A stretch of 64,000 nucleotides of DNA from Clostridia bacterium (GTDB lineage Bacteria > Bacillota > Clostridia > Oscillospirales > Acutalibacteraceae): NCBI GenBank assembly GCA_017449935.1, contig JAFSYP010000114.1, positions 25,877 through 89,876 on the forward strand, read 5' to 3'. How positions within the stretch are numbered: position 1 is the stretch's first letter; each line of letters starts with the position of its first letter. Of the stretch, positions 8,796-17,171 are shown one piece after another. The notes below the pieces were generated by a model that did not search any database, had not been told where the DNA came from, and was given only the letters and a program-made list of their open reading frames with translations. A program made the translations under genes and the position numbers.

Positions 8796-9435
8796 CATAT
8801 TTCAGGACGTCCCACATATTTTTCGCAAACATCGCCGCGCCGGCGCGCTCAAGCGTGTCCCGGTCGCGGAATCCCCATAAAGCCGCCACGGTGCGCACGC
8901 CCGCGTTCAGCCCCGTCTGCACGTCCGTTTCGGAGTCGCCGACGTACAGCACCTCGTCACAAGATACGCCGAGCAGCGTTTCCAGATACCGCACGCCGTC
9001 TGGCGCAGGCTTTGTGCGGCGCTGTGCGGTCGGCCCCGTCGCGGCGTCCAGAAGACCGGGGAAGTAGTGCGCGCACAGCACGCGCACGGCGCCGTCCTGC
9101 TTGTTGGAAAGCACCGCCGTCCGCACGCCCGCCTCCCGCAGCGTTTGCAGCGTTTCGCAGACGCCGGGGTACGGCCGCGTTTTGTCCTGTCCGTGCGCGT
9201 TGTAGTCCGCGTCGTACGCGCGGTAGATCTGCGCGAAAAGCGCGTCGTCCACCGGCTGCGGCAGCGCGCGCTCGATCAGCTTTACGGCGCCGTTGCCGAC
9301 GAACCGCCGGATCTCGTCCTGCGTGCGCGGCGCGAAGCCGAACCGCCGGAGCGTTCGGTTCACGCTGTCCGTGATGTCGCCGAGCGTGTCGAGCAGCGTG
9401 CCGTCCAGATCAAAAATAACCGCTTTCGTTTTCAT
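8773..9435 (-). CDS. HAD-family phosphatase, phosphoglycolate-phosphatase-like
   Basis: A 220-residue HAD subfamily IA hydrolase. Motif I is FDLDGTLLDT (nucleophile Asp about residue 9), motif II VLSNKQ, motif III lysine in RRTKPAPDG and motif IV GDSETDVQTG, with a helical cap between I and II. All catalytic residues are present. The closest textbook name is phosphoglycolate phosphatase (Gph), but small HAD enzymes often act on other phosphate esters. It starts 6 bp after the upstream small membrane gene, so they are probably cotranscribed; no clear ribosome site is visible, which fits translational coupling. Confidence 0.9.
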   Translation of the reverse strand: MKTKAVIFDLDGTLLDTLGDITDSVNRTLRRFGFAPRTQDEIRRFVGNGAVKLIERALPQPVDDALFAQIYRAYDADYNAHGQDKTRPYPGVCETLQTLREAGVRTAVLSNKQDGAVRVLCAHYFPGLLDAATGPTAQRRTKPAPDGVRYLETLLGVSCDEVLYVGDSETDVQTGLNAGVRTVAALWGFRDRDTLERAGAAMFAKNMWDVLKYVDIPKKM

Positions 9436-9441
9436 GACCGA

Positions 9442-9879
9442 TTACGTCCAATTCTTTTTCGTTACATAGATATGGCCGACCGCGAATACCGCCGCAAAGG
9501 CCGCGAGCAGCCAGTGCCGCAGCGTGAGGCCGCACAGCAGAAAGATGCACGCCGGCAGGATCGCCAGCGCCATGGCGCGCCGCGCGGTCTTTTTATGAAG
9601 ATGCAGCGCAAAAAGGATCTCGTAGGCGCACAGCAGGACCGCGCACCCGAGCACATACGCGAGCATGGCCGCTGTACTGCGGAAGCCGAACTCCCACACG
9701 CCGAGAGGCAGCCACATGAGCACGATGCAGGCATACCGCCCGATCTGCTCCAGAAGGTTCATCCCTTTGTTTCGGCACTTGTTTATTTCGTCTCTGTTTT
9801 TGAGCGCGTACACGATATTCGGCACGAGCAGCAGCACGACCGCCGCCGCGCCGAACAGATTGATCCATCCGAATTTCAT
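9442..9879 (-). CDS. Small integral membrane protein, unknown function
   Basis: A 145-residue protein with four predicted membrane helices (about residues 5-25, 45-65, 70-92, 102-140) separated by short basic loops such as KNRDEINKCRNK and LHKKTARR. I recognise no family. A GGAGG ribosome site precedes the ATG. It sits between an MFS transporter gene and a HAD phosphatase gene in a tight run (gaps of 25 and 6 bp), so it is likely part of that transcript. Confidence 0.8.
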   Translation of the reverse strand: MKFGWINLFGAAAVVLLLVPNIVYALKNRDEINKCRNKGMNLLEQIGRYACIVLMWLPLGVWEFGFRSTAAMLAYVLGCAVLLCAYEILFALHLHKKTARRAMALAILPACIFLLCGLTLRHWLLAAFAAVFAVGHIYVTKKNWT

Positions 9880-9904
9880 ACCGTCCTCCTATTCTTTTTC
9901 GCCG

Positions 9905-11305
9905 TCAATCCCATTCGTTGCCCTTGACGGTGCTCAGATCGACGCCGCGTGTGTCGTGCGTCTTGACCGCCAGGATCGTGAACGCGGCGATCAGCCCCGG
10001 CACGGCGGCGCACAGGATCACGACGCCGGCCTTTGTGTTGCCGAGGATCGTCAGCAGCGGCAGCGTCACGCCGTACGCGACGCCGATGCCGATCCCCGTT
10101 GCGAGGTTCGCCGCCGCGAGGATCGAGGAACGCAGCGCGGTCGGCGCCGATTCGCCCGCCATCATGGTGAGCGTGTCGATGTTGGACCAGAACGAGCCGA
10201 TGCAGGCGCCGGTGAGGAAGCCGACCAGATACGGCGGCGCGCCCCACGACGCGCCCAGCATGAAGCCGACCAGCAGCACGACGCTCGTCAGCGACGCAGA
10301 CAGCGCGGCGGCCTTGCGGCTTTTGTGATCGGCGACGAAGCCGGGGATCAGCTGGCCGAGCGCGCAGCCGACCGGGAACAGGAACAGCGCGGCGGTGATC
10401 TCATGCACGCCGACGCTTTCGACCGCCGCTTCCAGCGCCGAAAACAGCCCCGTGCGCACAGAATGCTCCGCGTAGCCGTACGTCATGATGACCTCGTAAT
10501 CGACCGTCAGCATAAAGCCCGTTTCCGAACAGGCAAGCGCGATAAACAGCCAGCGAAGCTGCCGGTGCCGCCAGACGAACCGGAGCGCCGGCAATATGCC
10601 GCCCTCGGCCTCGGTGCCGTTTTCCTCGACGTTGCCGCGCAGATAATTGATGCGCGAACGGTTGAACGCGTCCGTTTCCTTCGCCAGCAGCAGCGCCGCG
10701 AGGCTTGTAGCCACGCCCACGAGCGCGGGGATGATATAGACGCGCCGCCATTGTGCGGTCGCATGCATCAACAGATGACGCAGCAGCGGGATCACCATCA
10801 CGCCGAGCATCGCGATGCACTTGACGACCGAGTAGATCTTGGCGCGGTGCTTGTCGGGCGAAACCTCCATGATATAGACCGCCTGCATGTCGTGCGGTAC
10901 GAAGAACTGGATCACGCACGCACCGACGACGTACGCCGGAATGCTGCGCGACAGGTACACGATCAGCAGTCCTGCCGCCATGCCGAACGTGTTCAGCACG
11001 AGAAAGGGCTTGCGGCCGAAGCGGTCGGACAGCGGTTTGTACACGATCCCCAGCGCGAGAAACGGCACGGAGATCATGGACAGGATATCGAGCACGCCCA
11101 CAGACGACTGTCCGAAATGCGCGAGCATATCGTTGGCGATCTCGGTTTTCATCAGCGTGCCGATCTGCGAAGCGATCTCGTCCGTGACATACACCAGCGA
11201 GATGATCAGCAGCAGAAACGGGAAGTATCCTTTGCCGCGCGGCTTCGTCAGCTGACGCTCGCGCCGCGCGATTTCCCGCTGCACGCGTTCTTCTTTTGTG
11301 CGCAT
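9905..11305 (-). CDS. Major facilitator superfamily transporter
   Basis: A 466-residue MFS protein with about 12 membrane helices after a basic cytoplasmic N-terminus (MRTKEERVQREIARRERQ). The hallmark loop between helices 2 and 3 appears as YKPLSDRFGRKPFLVL (about residues 88-103). The substrate cannot be deduced. ATG at 11305 is used; a TTG directly before it is also in frame. It is 13 bp downstream of a small EamA/SMR-type transporter gene, suggesting cotranscription of two exporters. Confidence 0.9.
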   Translation of the reverse strand: MRTKEERVQREIARRERQLTKPRGKGYFPFLLLIISLVYVTDEIASQIGTLMKTEIANDMLAHFGQSSVGVLDILSMISVPFLALGIVYKPLSDRFGRKPFLVLNTFGMAAGLLIVYLSRSIPAYVVGACVIQFFVPHDMQAVYIMEVSPDKHRAKIYSVVKCIAMLGVMVIPLLRHLLMHATAQWRRVYIIPALVGVATSLAALLLAKETDAFNRSRINYLRGNVEENGTEAEGGILPALRFVWRHRQLRWLFIALACSETGFMLTVDYEVIMTYGYAEHSVRTGLFSALEAAVESVGVHEITAALFLFPVGCALGQLIPGFVADHKSRKAAALSASLTSVVLLVGFMLGASWGAPPYLVGFLTGACIGSFWSNIDTLTMMAGESAPTALRSSILAAANLATGIGIGVAYGVTLPLLTILGNTKAGVVILCAAVPGLIAAFTILAVKTHDTRGVDLSTVKGNEWD

Positions 11306-11318
11306 CAAAACACCTCTT

Positions 11319-11744
11319 TTAACGATTGATAAAAAACAGCCCGACCAGGCAGATCACGACGCCGACCAGCTTGTTCCATGTCAGCGCCTCTTTATACAGA
11401 AGGAAGCCGACGAAGATCAGCGCGACGGCCAGAAACGAGCTTTGCACGACGTTCGCCGTACTGACCTGCCATCCGGCTTTGTAGGCATAAATGAATCCGG
11501 CTTCCAGACCGATGATCACGACGCCGAGCATGAACGGCGCCCAGTTCAGCTTTGCGTATTCTTTGAACAAACCGGCGCCGTGGTTGGTCACATAAAACAA
11601 CAACATGCTTGTAAACGCGGCGATCAGATAGGTGACCGTCAAGGACGCAAACGGATTCGCACCTTCCGGCACAGACTTTGCGCAGATATGATACGCGACA
11701 TTCGACAGCACGACCAGCGCGATCGGCCAGACATATGAAAACAT
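11319..11744 (-). CDS. EamA/SMR-like four-helix transporter
   Basis: A 141-residue protein with four membrane helices and the overall layout of half-size drug/metabolite transporters: an N-terminal helix with PIALVVLSNVAYHICAK and a C-terminal end YKEALTWNKLVGVVICLVGLFFIN, which is the standard final helix of EmrE/EamA half-transporters. These act as dimers. The conserved glutamate of true multidrug SMR pumps in helix 1 is absent, so multidrug export is not implied. Probably cotranscribed with the MFS gene that follows. Confidence 0.85.
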   Translation of the reverse strand: MFSYVWPIALVVLSNVAYHICAKSVPEGANPFASLTVTYLIAAFTSMLLFYVTNHGAGLFKEYAKLNWAPFMLGVVIIGLEAGFIYAYKAGWQVSTANVVQSSFLAVALIFVGFLLYKEALTWNKLVGVVICLVGLFFINR

Positions 11745-11823
11745 TCACAAACCCTCTCTTTGATCCTATTGCACTTCCGCCTCGCCAAATCCCTTTGCAA
11801 GGGCGCAGATTCCGGTTTTGGGA

Positions 11824-12936
11824 TCAGAAGCAATCCGAAAAGAATGTCGTCTTCGGCGGGAAGGCTTTAAAAAAGTCCGAGTCCGAATTCTTGATGACAA
11901 GCCCCGGGATAAACGTCTCGTCCGTGAATCCGGTCAGCAACAGTTCGGACGCTGTATGGATACCCATGACCGCATCGGGCGCATATACGCCGTTCTTTTC
12001 TGTTTCAACGCCGTTTTCCGAATACTTCACCCTGAACACTTCATCTGCGACCTGAATCGTGAACACGCCGTGTCCGGGCGGGTATTTGTGGGATCTCAAC
12101 ACTTTTTCCGTATTCAGTATCCTGGCCGCGCCGGTACTGTGCAGTTGTATATCACAATTCTTCAGATCCCGCACACAGCGCAGCAAAGGCGAGCGCTCCG
12201 GTATTTTCTGAAAGCAGAGCTTTGTTTGATTGCCCTCAAAATTGCGCAAAAAGCCGATGATCCCAAGCATGGATTCACACGAATCAAAACCGATCTCCCG
12301 CACGAACACCGTGCTTTTTTCTCTGTCGACCGACAGGGTCGCAAACGCGTCATTTTTCCGAATGTATGTATACAGTCCGGAAGAATACGGCGCGATCGAA
12401 AACGCGTCCGCTGTTTCTCTGACGAAGCTCAGGTTGTAGTTTCGGGCGCATTTATTGTAGATCGAAAGCAGTTGTTCCGTATCGCTGCCCTCGTACAAAA
12501 CAGCGTCGTGATTCCTTTGTACATCCGACAGTTCGGAAAACGGAACGACTGCGCAAACAGATCTGCCGACTCTTTCATAGCCGAGTTTTCTATAATACGT
12601 TTCGGAAAACGGGTAGAGGATGCTGACGTCATAATCACTCTCTCGGAACAAATGCGCAAACAGCGCTTTGACGGCGCCCTTGCCCCGGTGTTCGGGCTTC
12701 GCGGCAACGCCGCCGACAGCCGCGCAGGTCAGAAGTCCGCCGTCGTAATTGCACTTTTTTTCATGGATCTCCAAATCCGCGAACAGCGTCCTGTTGTCAT
12801 CGTCAAATGCGCCGAGCATCTTTTCGCAAGGCAATACGGAATCGGGATCGTTTATGTCGCAGGAAAAAGAAAAAGCCTGCGACGCGACCTTGTCGTGCAT
12901 AACGACGTCGTCCTGTTTTAAATAACGTATAATCAT
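11824..12936 (-). CDS. Eis-like GNAT acetyltransferase
   Basis: A 370-residue protein beginning MIIRYLKQDDVVMHDKVAS. The acetyl-CoA binding motif is VGGVAAKPEHRGKGAVKALF (about 80-98), followed by a second GNAT-like domain and a C-terminal sterol-carrier-like domain, as in the Eis/COG4552 family, where enzymes acetylate lysine or aminoglycoside amines. Family length is 390-410, so this is slightly short. ATG at 12936 is chosen because it opens the GNAT fold; the reading frame extends 45 codons upstream without homology. Substrate unknown. Confidence 0.88.
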   Translation of the reverse strand: MIIRYLKQDDVVMHDKVASQAFSFSCDINDPDSVLPCEKMLGAFDDDNRTLFADLEIHEKKCNYDGGLLTCAAVGGVAAKPEHRGKGAVKALFAHLFRESDYDVSILYPFSETYYRKLGYERVGRSVCAVVPFSELSDVQRNHDAVLYEGSDTEQLLSIYNKCARNYNLSFVRETADAFSIAPYSSGLYTYIRKNDAFATLSVDREKSTVFVREIGFDSCESMLGIIGFLRNFEGNQTKLCFQKIPERSPLLRCVRDLKNCDIQLHSTGAARILNTEKVLRSHKYPPGHGVFTIQVADEVFRVKYSENGVETEKNGVYAPDAVMGIHTASELLLTGFTDETFIPGLVIKNSDSDFFKAFPPKTTFFSDCF

Positions 12937-13045
12937 ATTCTGATACTTCCCGTCCTGAAGTAATGTCCTTCCTGAATCGCTGCAAAAGCTGCCGCAGCGC
13001 ATACGATTGCCGCACTGTATCGATAATCTAAGGCAGAACAACGAA

Positions 13046-13411
13046 TTATAATACAGGCGTCCCCACTTCAATCAAATTGCCGTCCGGGTCATAAAACCGG
13101 ACGACTCGCTGCCCCCAACTGTGTGTCATGAGTCTGTTCACATACTTGACATCAGGGCAGCAGCTTTCCAGCTTCTCAACGAAACTCTCTATGTCGGATT
13201 CTTCAAAATAGAGCTCGCAGGCATTGTTCTCCGGAATGATCTCTCTGCCGAGAAACTCCGACCAGTATTTCTCTTCCTGCAGAACAAGCCCTTCTGTAAG
13301 AATCATGTTTCCGTCATTATCAAGAATAAGCTCAAGACCGAACAGATCATGATAGAATTGCCTGGATTTTTCTATGTCTTTCACAACAACCAAAAAACTC
13401 TTCAGCTTCAT
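13046..13411 (-). CDS. VOC (glyoxalase/bleomycin-resistance fold) protein
   Basis: A 121-residue single-domain protein: MKLKSFLVVVKDIEKSRQFYHDLFGLELILDN at the N-terminus and RVVRFYDPDGNLIEVGTPVL at the C-terminus are the classic vicinal-oxygen-chelate half motifs. The C-terminal Glu of the IEVG motif is a metal-ligand position; the N-terminal His is replaced by Val (FLVVV), so the metal site may be altered. Proteins of this type range from lyases to antibiotic-binding proteins. It lies upstream of the Eis-like gene on the same strand, a pairing seen in resistance-type clusters, but no specific target is shown. Confidence 0.88.
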   Translation of the reverse strand: MKLKSFLVVVKDIEKSRQFYHDLFGLELILDNDGNMILTEGLVLQEEKYWSEFLGREIIPENNACELYFEESDIESFVEKLESCCPDVKYVNRLMTHSWGQRVVRFYDPDGNLIEVGTPVL

Positions 13412-13564
13412 AATGCCTCCAACCTCCGAATCACTGCCGCAATCCTGTCACACAATCATCCAATCCACTCACTCAACCCGTGACAGCAATACTACCGTCT
13501 CGACGTGGCACGAGTCAATGAAATAGATAATCATTCTTCGTGCCTGCTCGTAAAATCTCGGTCA

Positions 13565-13679
13565 GGAACATATCCACGGTTTTACCTGTTCGCACTTTTA
13601 GCTCCGAGAACATATCCACGCTTTAAGTGTTCGCAAGGAACATATCCACCGGAGCCAGTGTGCGGGAACATGTCGATCA
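13565..13679. repeat. Cluster of four short direct repeats beside the AT-rich patch
   Basis: The word GGAACATATCCAC recurs at 13565, 13608 (as GAACATATCCACG), 13637 and, more diverged, 13665 (GGAACATGTCGATCA). The first two copies are each followed by TTTA and TGTTCGCA, so the unit is about 30-43 bp. Irregular spacing rules out CRISPR. Arrays of short repeats like this occur at the ends of IS21-type elements, but no transposase gene is next to it. The whole 13412-13699 stretch has no credible gene. Confidence 0.7.
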
Positions 13680-13699
13680 GAATTCCTCTTCCTTCATTT

Positions 13700-14755
13700 T
13701 CAGTTTGGTAGGCTTCGAAATACAGCAGTTAGCTTAATTCTTATATAATTCGAAACATGATAAAGCAAAACTGCACAGATAATAGATAGAATTACTGCTA
13801 AAGGTAAAGCTATCCAGCGATTTGAAATAAACTCTACACAGCCAAACGCGCTCTGTACAAAAACATGATGGACAAGATACACATCATAAGAATACTTATC
13901 TGACCAATCCAAAAGATGATGTCCATCTTTTTTTGTGTTGATTTTTTTGAAAACAAACCGTATTAGAATAACAGCTGCTATCCCCAAAAAAACATGCCCA
14001 TAATTTGTGAACTGACCATACAGAGAAGCAATCAGAGAGGGCAATTCTCTATGTGGCCAATAGTCTATGCGAAATTGAATAGGAATAATTAGCAAACAAA
14101 GCACTATAACTATTACATTAAACAAGCGCCTGTTCACTATCTCTCTTTGTTCTATCTTGCAATAAATCATTCCTATAACAAAGCAGTTTATCCATGCGGC
14201 ACTAAAAGATCTGAAGAACACCATAATTGCGACCTGAACTATCAAGAGCAAAACAATAGACTCTATCCAAAATCTACAATTGTTTCTTTCATCAATCGCA
14301 TTTATTATTTCCGAAATAATTGGAGTCAACAAATAGCCAAACATTATGGTGGCAATAAACCACAAGTGACCCAACCCCGGAACTGTACCAGAAAAAGTCA
14401 GTAATTTGAATGCGCCACTTACACCTATATCTAACAACGGTGAAAAACAAATCACTATGAGCATTACTACAATAAACACATAATAATCTACCAATATCTT
14501 TGGAAAGCTTTTTTTATAAAACGGCAATATATCTATCTTTTTCCTTTTTCCATAGAGATACCCTGATATAAACAGAAACATTTGGACTCCTATATTGAAC
14601 CAAAAAGCCCATCCGATATGTGCTCCTTGTATATCAGTGGAAAAATCATCCCTTTGCATCATATGACAACCCACAATAAAGCACATTGCAATAAACCTTG
14701 CACAGCTTATGGAATAGTCTTTTCTGAAATTGGTGCTCTTATTTGTTTCCATCAT
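13700..14755 (-). CDS. Acyltransferase-3 family membrane protein
   Basis: A 351-residue integral membrane protein with about ten hydrophobic helices. The N-terminal pattern SISCARFIAMCFIVGCHM, with the helix-1 Arg and the later His, and the terminal YDVYLVHHVF motif mark the acyltransferase-3 (OafA/WecH-type) family, which O-acetylates surface polysaccharides and peptidoglycan. The start at 14755 has AAGGAG 8 bases upstream. Base composition is clearly AT-rich (roughly 35-40% GC by eye) and codon use differs from every neighbour, so it is probably acquired. It stands alone, flanked by a repeat cluster. Confidence 0.88.
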   Translation of the reverse strand: MMETNKSTNFRKDYSISCARFIAMCFIVGCHMMQRDDFSTDIQGAHIGWAFWFNIGVQMFLFISGYLYGKRKKIDILPFYKKSFPKILVDYYVFIVVMLIVICFSPLLDIGVSGAFKLLTFSGTVPGLGHLWFIATIMFGYLLTPIISEIINAIDERNNCRFWIESIVLLLIVQVAIMVFFRSFSAAWINCFVIGMIYCKIEQREIVNRRLFNVIVIVLCLLIIPIQFRIDYWPHRELPSLIASLYGQFTNYGHVFLGIAAVILIRFVFKKINTKKDGHHLLDWSDKYSYDVYLVHHVFVQSAFGCVEFISNRWIALPLAVILSIICAVLLYHVSNYIRIKLTAVFRSLPN

Positions 14756-14917
14756 AAGAATTTCTCCTTGCATATTGTTTTGACGCAGTATCAATCAGCG
14801 GTTGCTTTAAGCGAGTACCACATCATACCCGAGTTTGTTCGTCATCTTTAATAAGGTCTTGTAACCGCACTGCTCCCGGACTTCTCTGAAATCTGGTTTT
14901 TGTCAGTAAAATCATAG

Positions 14918-16270
14918 TCACAACCCGGCTCGGGTGAGTTTCACAACTGATTCTACGTGACCCGTGCGCGGGAACATATCGAACGGGACGGCGGTCCGGA
15001 CGGCATAGCCGCCCTTTTGCAGCAGGTCGACGTCGCGCGAGAGCGTCGCGCTGTCACAGGAGATATACACCAGCCGGTCGGGGGAGAGGCGGAAAACGGT
15101 TTCCAGCAGTTCGCCCGCGCAGCCTTTTCTCGGCGGGTCGAGCAGCACGACGGCGGGACGCACGCCTTCCTTTTCCAACTGCGCGGCGGCGTCGGCCGCG
15201 TCGGCGCAGAGAAAGCGCGCGTTGCCGATGCCGTTGCGTTCGGCGTTGTGTACGGCGTCGTCGACCGCTTCCGGCACGATCTCCACGCCGATGATCTCTT
15301 TCGCGCGGTCTGCCATCGAAAGACCGATCGTTCCGGCGCCGCAGTACAGGTCAAGCACCGTTTCGCCGTCCGGCGCCGCCAGCTCGGCGGCTTTGCGGTA
15401 GAGCGCTTCGGCCTGGAGCGTATTGACCTGATAGAACGACGGCGCGCTCAGCCGCACCCGAAGACCGCACAGGACGTCCTCGATCGTGCCGTCGCCGAAA
15501 AGCGGGACGCACGTTTTGCCGAGGATGACGTTTGTGTCGTCGGGGTTTAAGTTCAGCACGACCGTTTTAAGCTGCGGCAGCGCGTCGCGCAGCGCACGGC
15601 AAAGCGCGTCGGCGTGCGGCAGCTCCGCGCGTGTCGCCACAGCGCAGACCAGCATTTCTTTCGTGTGCTCGCCCTGTCGGATATAGATATGCCGCAGCAG
15701 TCCTTTTTTGGTCTGTTCGTCGTAGACCGGCACGCTGTATCTGTTTATCCATTCTTCGAAAACGTCCAGCACCGTTTTGAACGACGCGGGCTGCAAGCGG
15801 CAGCCGCGGCAGTCGATCACGCGGTGGCTGCGCGGCGCATAAAAGCCGATCTGCAGCGCGCCGTCCTGCACGGACAGCGGATACTGCGCCTTATTGCGGT
15901 AGCCGTCCACCCGCGGCGACGGCACGATCGGCTCCACCGGCCCCGTATAATGTCCGATGCGCCGCAGATTCTCGCGCACCTGGTTCTCCTTGAGCCGCAG
16001 CTCCGCCGCATACGTTATGTGCCGGAACAGGCAGCCGCCGCATTTCGGGAACGCGGGACAGTCCGGCACGATCCGATCGGGCGAGGCGCGGCGGATCTCG
16101 ACTGCCTTGGCGAACGCGCAGGTTTTCTTCACCTTCAGGATGTGCGCGGTGATCTCATCGCCGACCGCCGTGGCCGGCGTCAGCACCGCCATACCGTCCA
16201 CATGCCCGACGCCGCTGCCGGCGAGCGTGCAGTCCGTGACGGACAAAACGATGCGCTCGTTCTTTTTCAA
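14918..16270 (-). CDS. rlmD: 23S rRNA (uracil-5-)-methyltransferase, RlmD/RumA family
   Basis: A 450-residue TrmA-family RNA methyltransferase. It has an N-terminal TRAM domain (about 1-60), the four-cysteine Fe-S cluster pattern (CPAFPKCGGC plus later CRGC), the SAM motif VLDLYCGAGTIGLS and the catalytic-cysteine motif VYISCDSATLSRD. In Firmicutes such enzymes make m5U in 23S rRNA. I place the start at the TTG at 16270 because GAGGTG lies 6 bases upstream and MKKNERIV is the typical beginning; a GTG at 16279 is the alternative. It is transcribed from a divergent promoter region shared with the phosphatase-fold gene. Confidence 0.93.
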   Translation of the reverse strand: MKKNERIVLSVTDCTLAGSGVGHVDGMAVLTPATAVGDEITAHILKVKKTCAFAKAVEIRRASPDRIVPDCPAFPKCGGCLFRHITYAAELRLKENQVRENLRRIGHYTGPVEPIVPSPRVDGYRNKAQYPLSVQDGALQIGFYAPRSHRVIDCRGCRLQPASFKTVLDVFEEWINRYSVPVYDEQTKKGLLRHIYIRQGEHTKEMLVCAVATRAELPHADALCRALRDALPQLKTVVLNLNPDDTNVILGKTCVPLFGDGTIEDVLCGLRVRLSAPSFYQVNTLQAEALYRKAAELAAPDGETVLDLYCGAGTIGLSMADRAKEIIGVEIVPEAVDDAVHNAERNGIGNARFLCADAADAAAQLEKEGVRPAVVLLDPPRKGCAGELLETVFRLSPDRLVYISCDSATLSRDVDLLQKGGYAVRTAVPFDMFPRTGHVESVVKLTRAGL

Positions 16271-16291
16271 TCCGATCACCTCATTTTATCC

Positions 16292-16353
16292 ATTATACCG
16301 AATGTGTTCGGTTCTGTCAATTTTATTGACTTTTTTCTTCTATTCGGTATACT
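16292..16353. promoter_or_regulatory. Divergent promoter pair with palindromic spacer
   Basis: Minus strand: TTGACA (16320-16315), 17 bp spacer, TATAAT (16297-16292) for rlmD. Plus strand: TTGACT (16326-16331), 16 bp spacer, TATACT (16348-16353) for the next gene. The minus-strand spacer contains the perfect palindrome ACCGAA-TGTG-TTCGGT (16297-16312), and the plus-strand spacer ends in ATTCGGTAT, repeating half of it. This looks like an operator. Confidence 0.75.
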
Positions 16354-16371
16354 GTATGTGAGGTGAATGAT

Positions 16372-17163
16372 ATGCAGGAGATCTATTGTCCGCTGCGGCT
16401 GACCGGCGTGGCCGCCGCGCTGACCGAAGCGCTGGGCGCCGAAGCGCCGCAGTCCGCCGCGCCCGCGCTCGAAGCGATCCGGACGCTGTGTGCGGGTTTT
16501 GTCGACCGCGTGCTGATGTACAATCCGGACGCCGTCGCGCTGTGGCTTTTTGAAAAATACACCGACCTGTTTCTGCCCGTGATGCGCCGCACGCAGCTGA
16601 CGCTTCCGCTGCAGACGGTCATGCCGTCCGTGACGCCCGTCTGCTTCGGCACGATGTACACGGGTGCGCTGCCCGAAGTCCACGGCATCCACAGCTACAC
16701 GAAGCCCGTCATCCGCACGGACACGGTGTTCGACGCGCTGCTGCGCGCAGGCAAAAAGCCGTGCATCGTGTCCACCGGCAACGACAGCATGTCGCGCATC
16801 TTCCTCGAGCGGGAGATGGCGTATTTCATCGTGGACAACCCGGACGAAGCAAATAAAAAAGCGCTCGAATTGATCGAGCGGGACGAATATGATCTGCTTT
16901 GTGTGTACAACGGCAACTACGACGGGACGATGCATAAGTTCGGCCCCGAAAGCCGCGAAGCGCTCGACGCGCTGCGGCACAACGTCCGCGCATTCTCTGC
17001 GCTCGCGGACGCAGTCCGGACGCATTGGTCCGCGCACAGAACGCTGATCGGCTTTGCGCCCGACCACGGCTGCCACGAGATCGACGGCGACTGCGGCAGC
17101 CACGGTCTGTATATGCCGGAGGATATGAACATCGTGCATTTTTACGGCGTTCAGAGTCTCTGA
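16372..17163 (+). CDS. Alkaline-phosphatase-superfamily (phosphodiesterase-like) protein
   Basis: A 263-residue protein of the type I phosphodiesterase/nucleotide pyrophosphatase fold. The metal and nucleophile motifs are present: NPDAVALW (first Asp), PSVTPVCFGTMYTG (Thr nucleophile followed by TGALPEVHGI), GNYDGTMHKFG (Asp and His), and FAPDHGCHEIDGDCGSHG (Asp-His and final His). It is shorter than typical members (400 or more) and has no signal peptide, so it is a compact cytoplasmic version. Substrate unknown. ATG at 16372 is chosen for its 6-base spacing from AGGTG. Confidence 0.8.
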   Translation: MQEIYCPLRLTGVAAALTEALGAEAPQSAAPALEAIRTLCAGFVDRVLMYNPDAVALWLFEKYTDLFLPVMRRTQLTLPLQTVMPSVTPVCFGTMYTGALPEVHGIHSYTKPVIRTDTVFDALLRAGKKPCIVSTGNDSMSRIFLEREMAYFIVDNPDEANKKALELIERDEYDLLCVYNGNYDGTMHKFGPESREALDALRHNVRAFSALADAVRTHWSAHRTLIGFAPDHGCHEIDGDCGSHGLYMPEDMNIVHFYGVQSL

Positions 17164-17171
17164 AAGAACCA

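Noticed and set aside
9665-11329. 554-codon plus-strand frame opposite the MFS transporter
   Set aside because: Antisense to a well-defined 12-helix protein; composition dominated by Arg, Asp, Gln and His as in other shadows.
13565-13679. CRISPR array
   Set aside because: Only four repeats, unequal spacing, diverging copies and no cas genes in the window.
13505-13711. Possible 68-codon protein MARVNEIDNH...
   Set aside because: It is formed by translation of the short direct repeats (TYPRF, TYPRF, TYPPE) and lacks a ribosome site.
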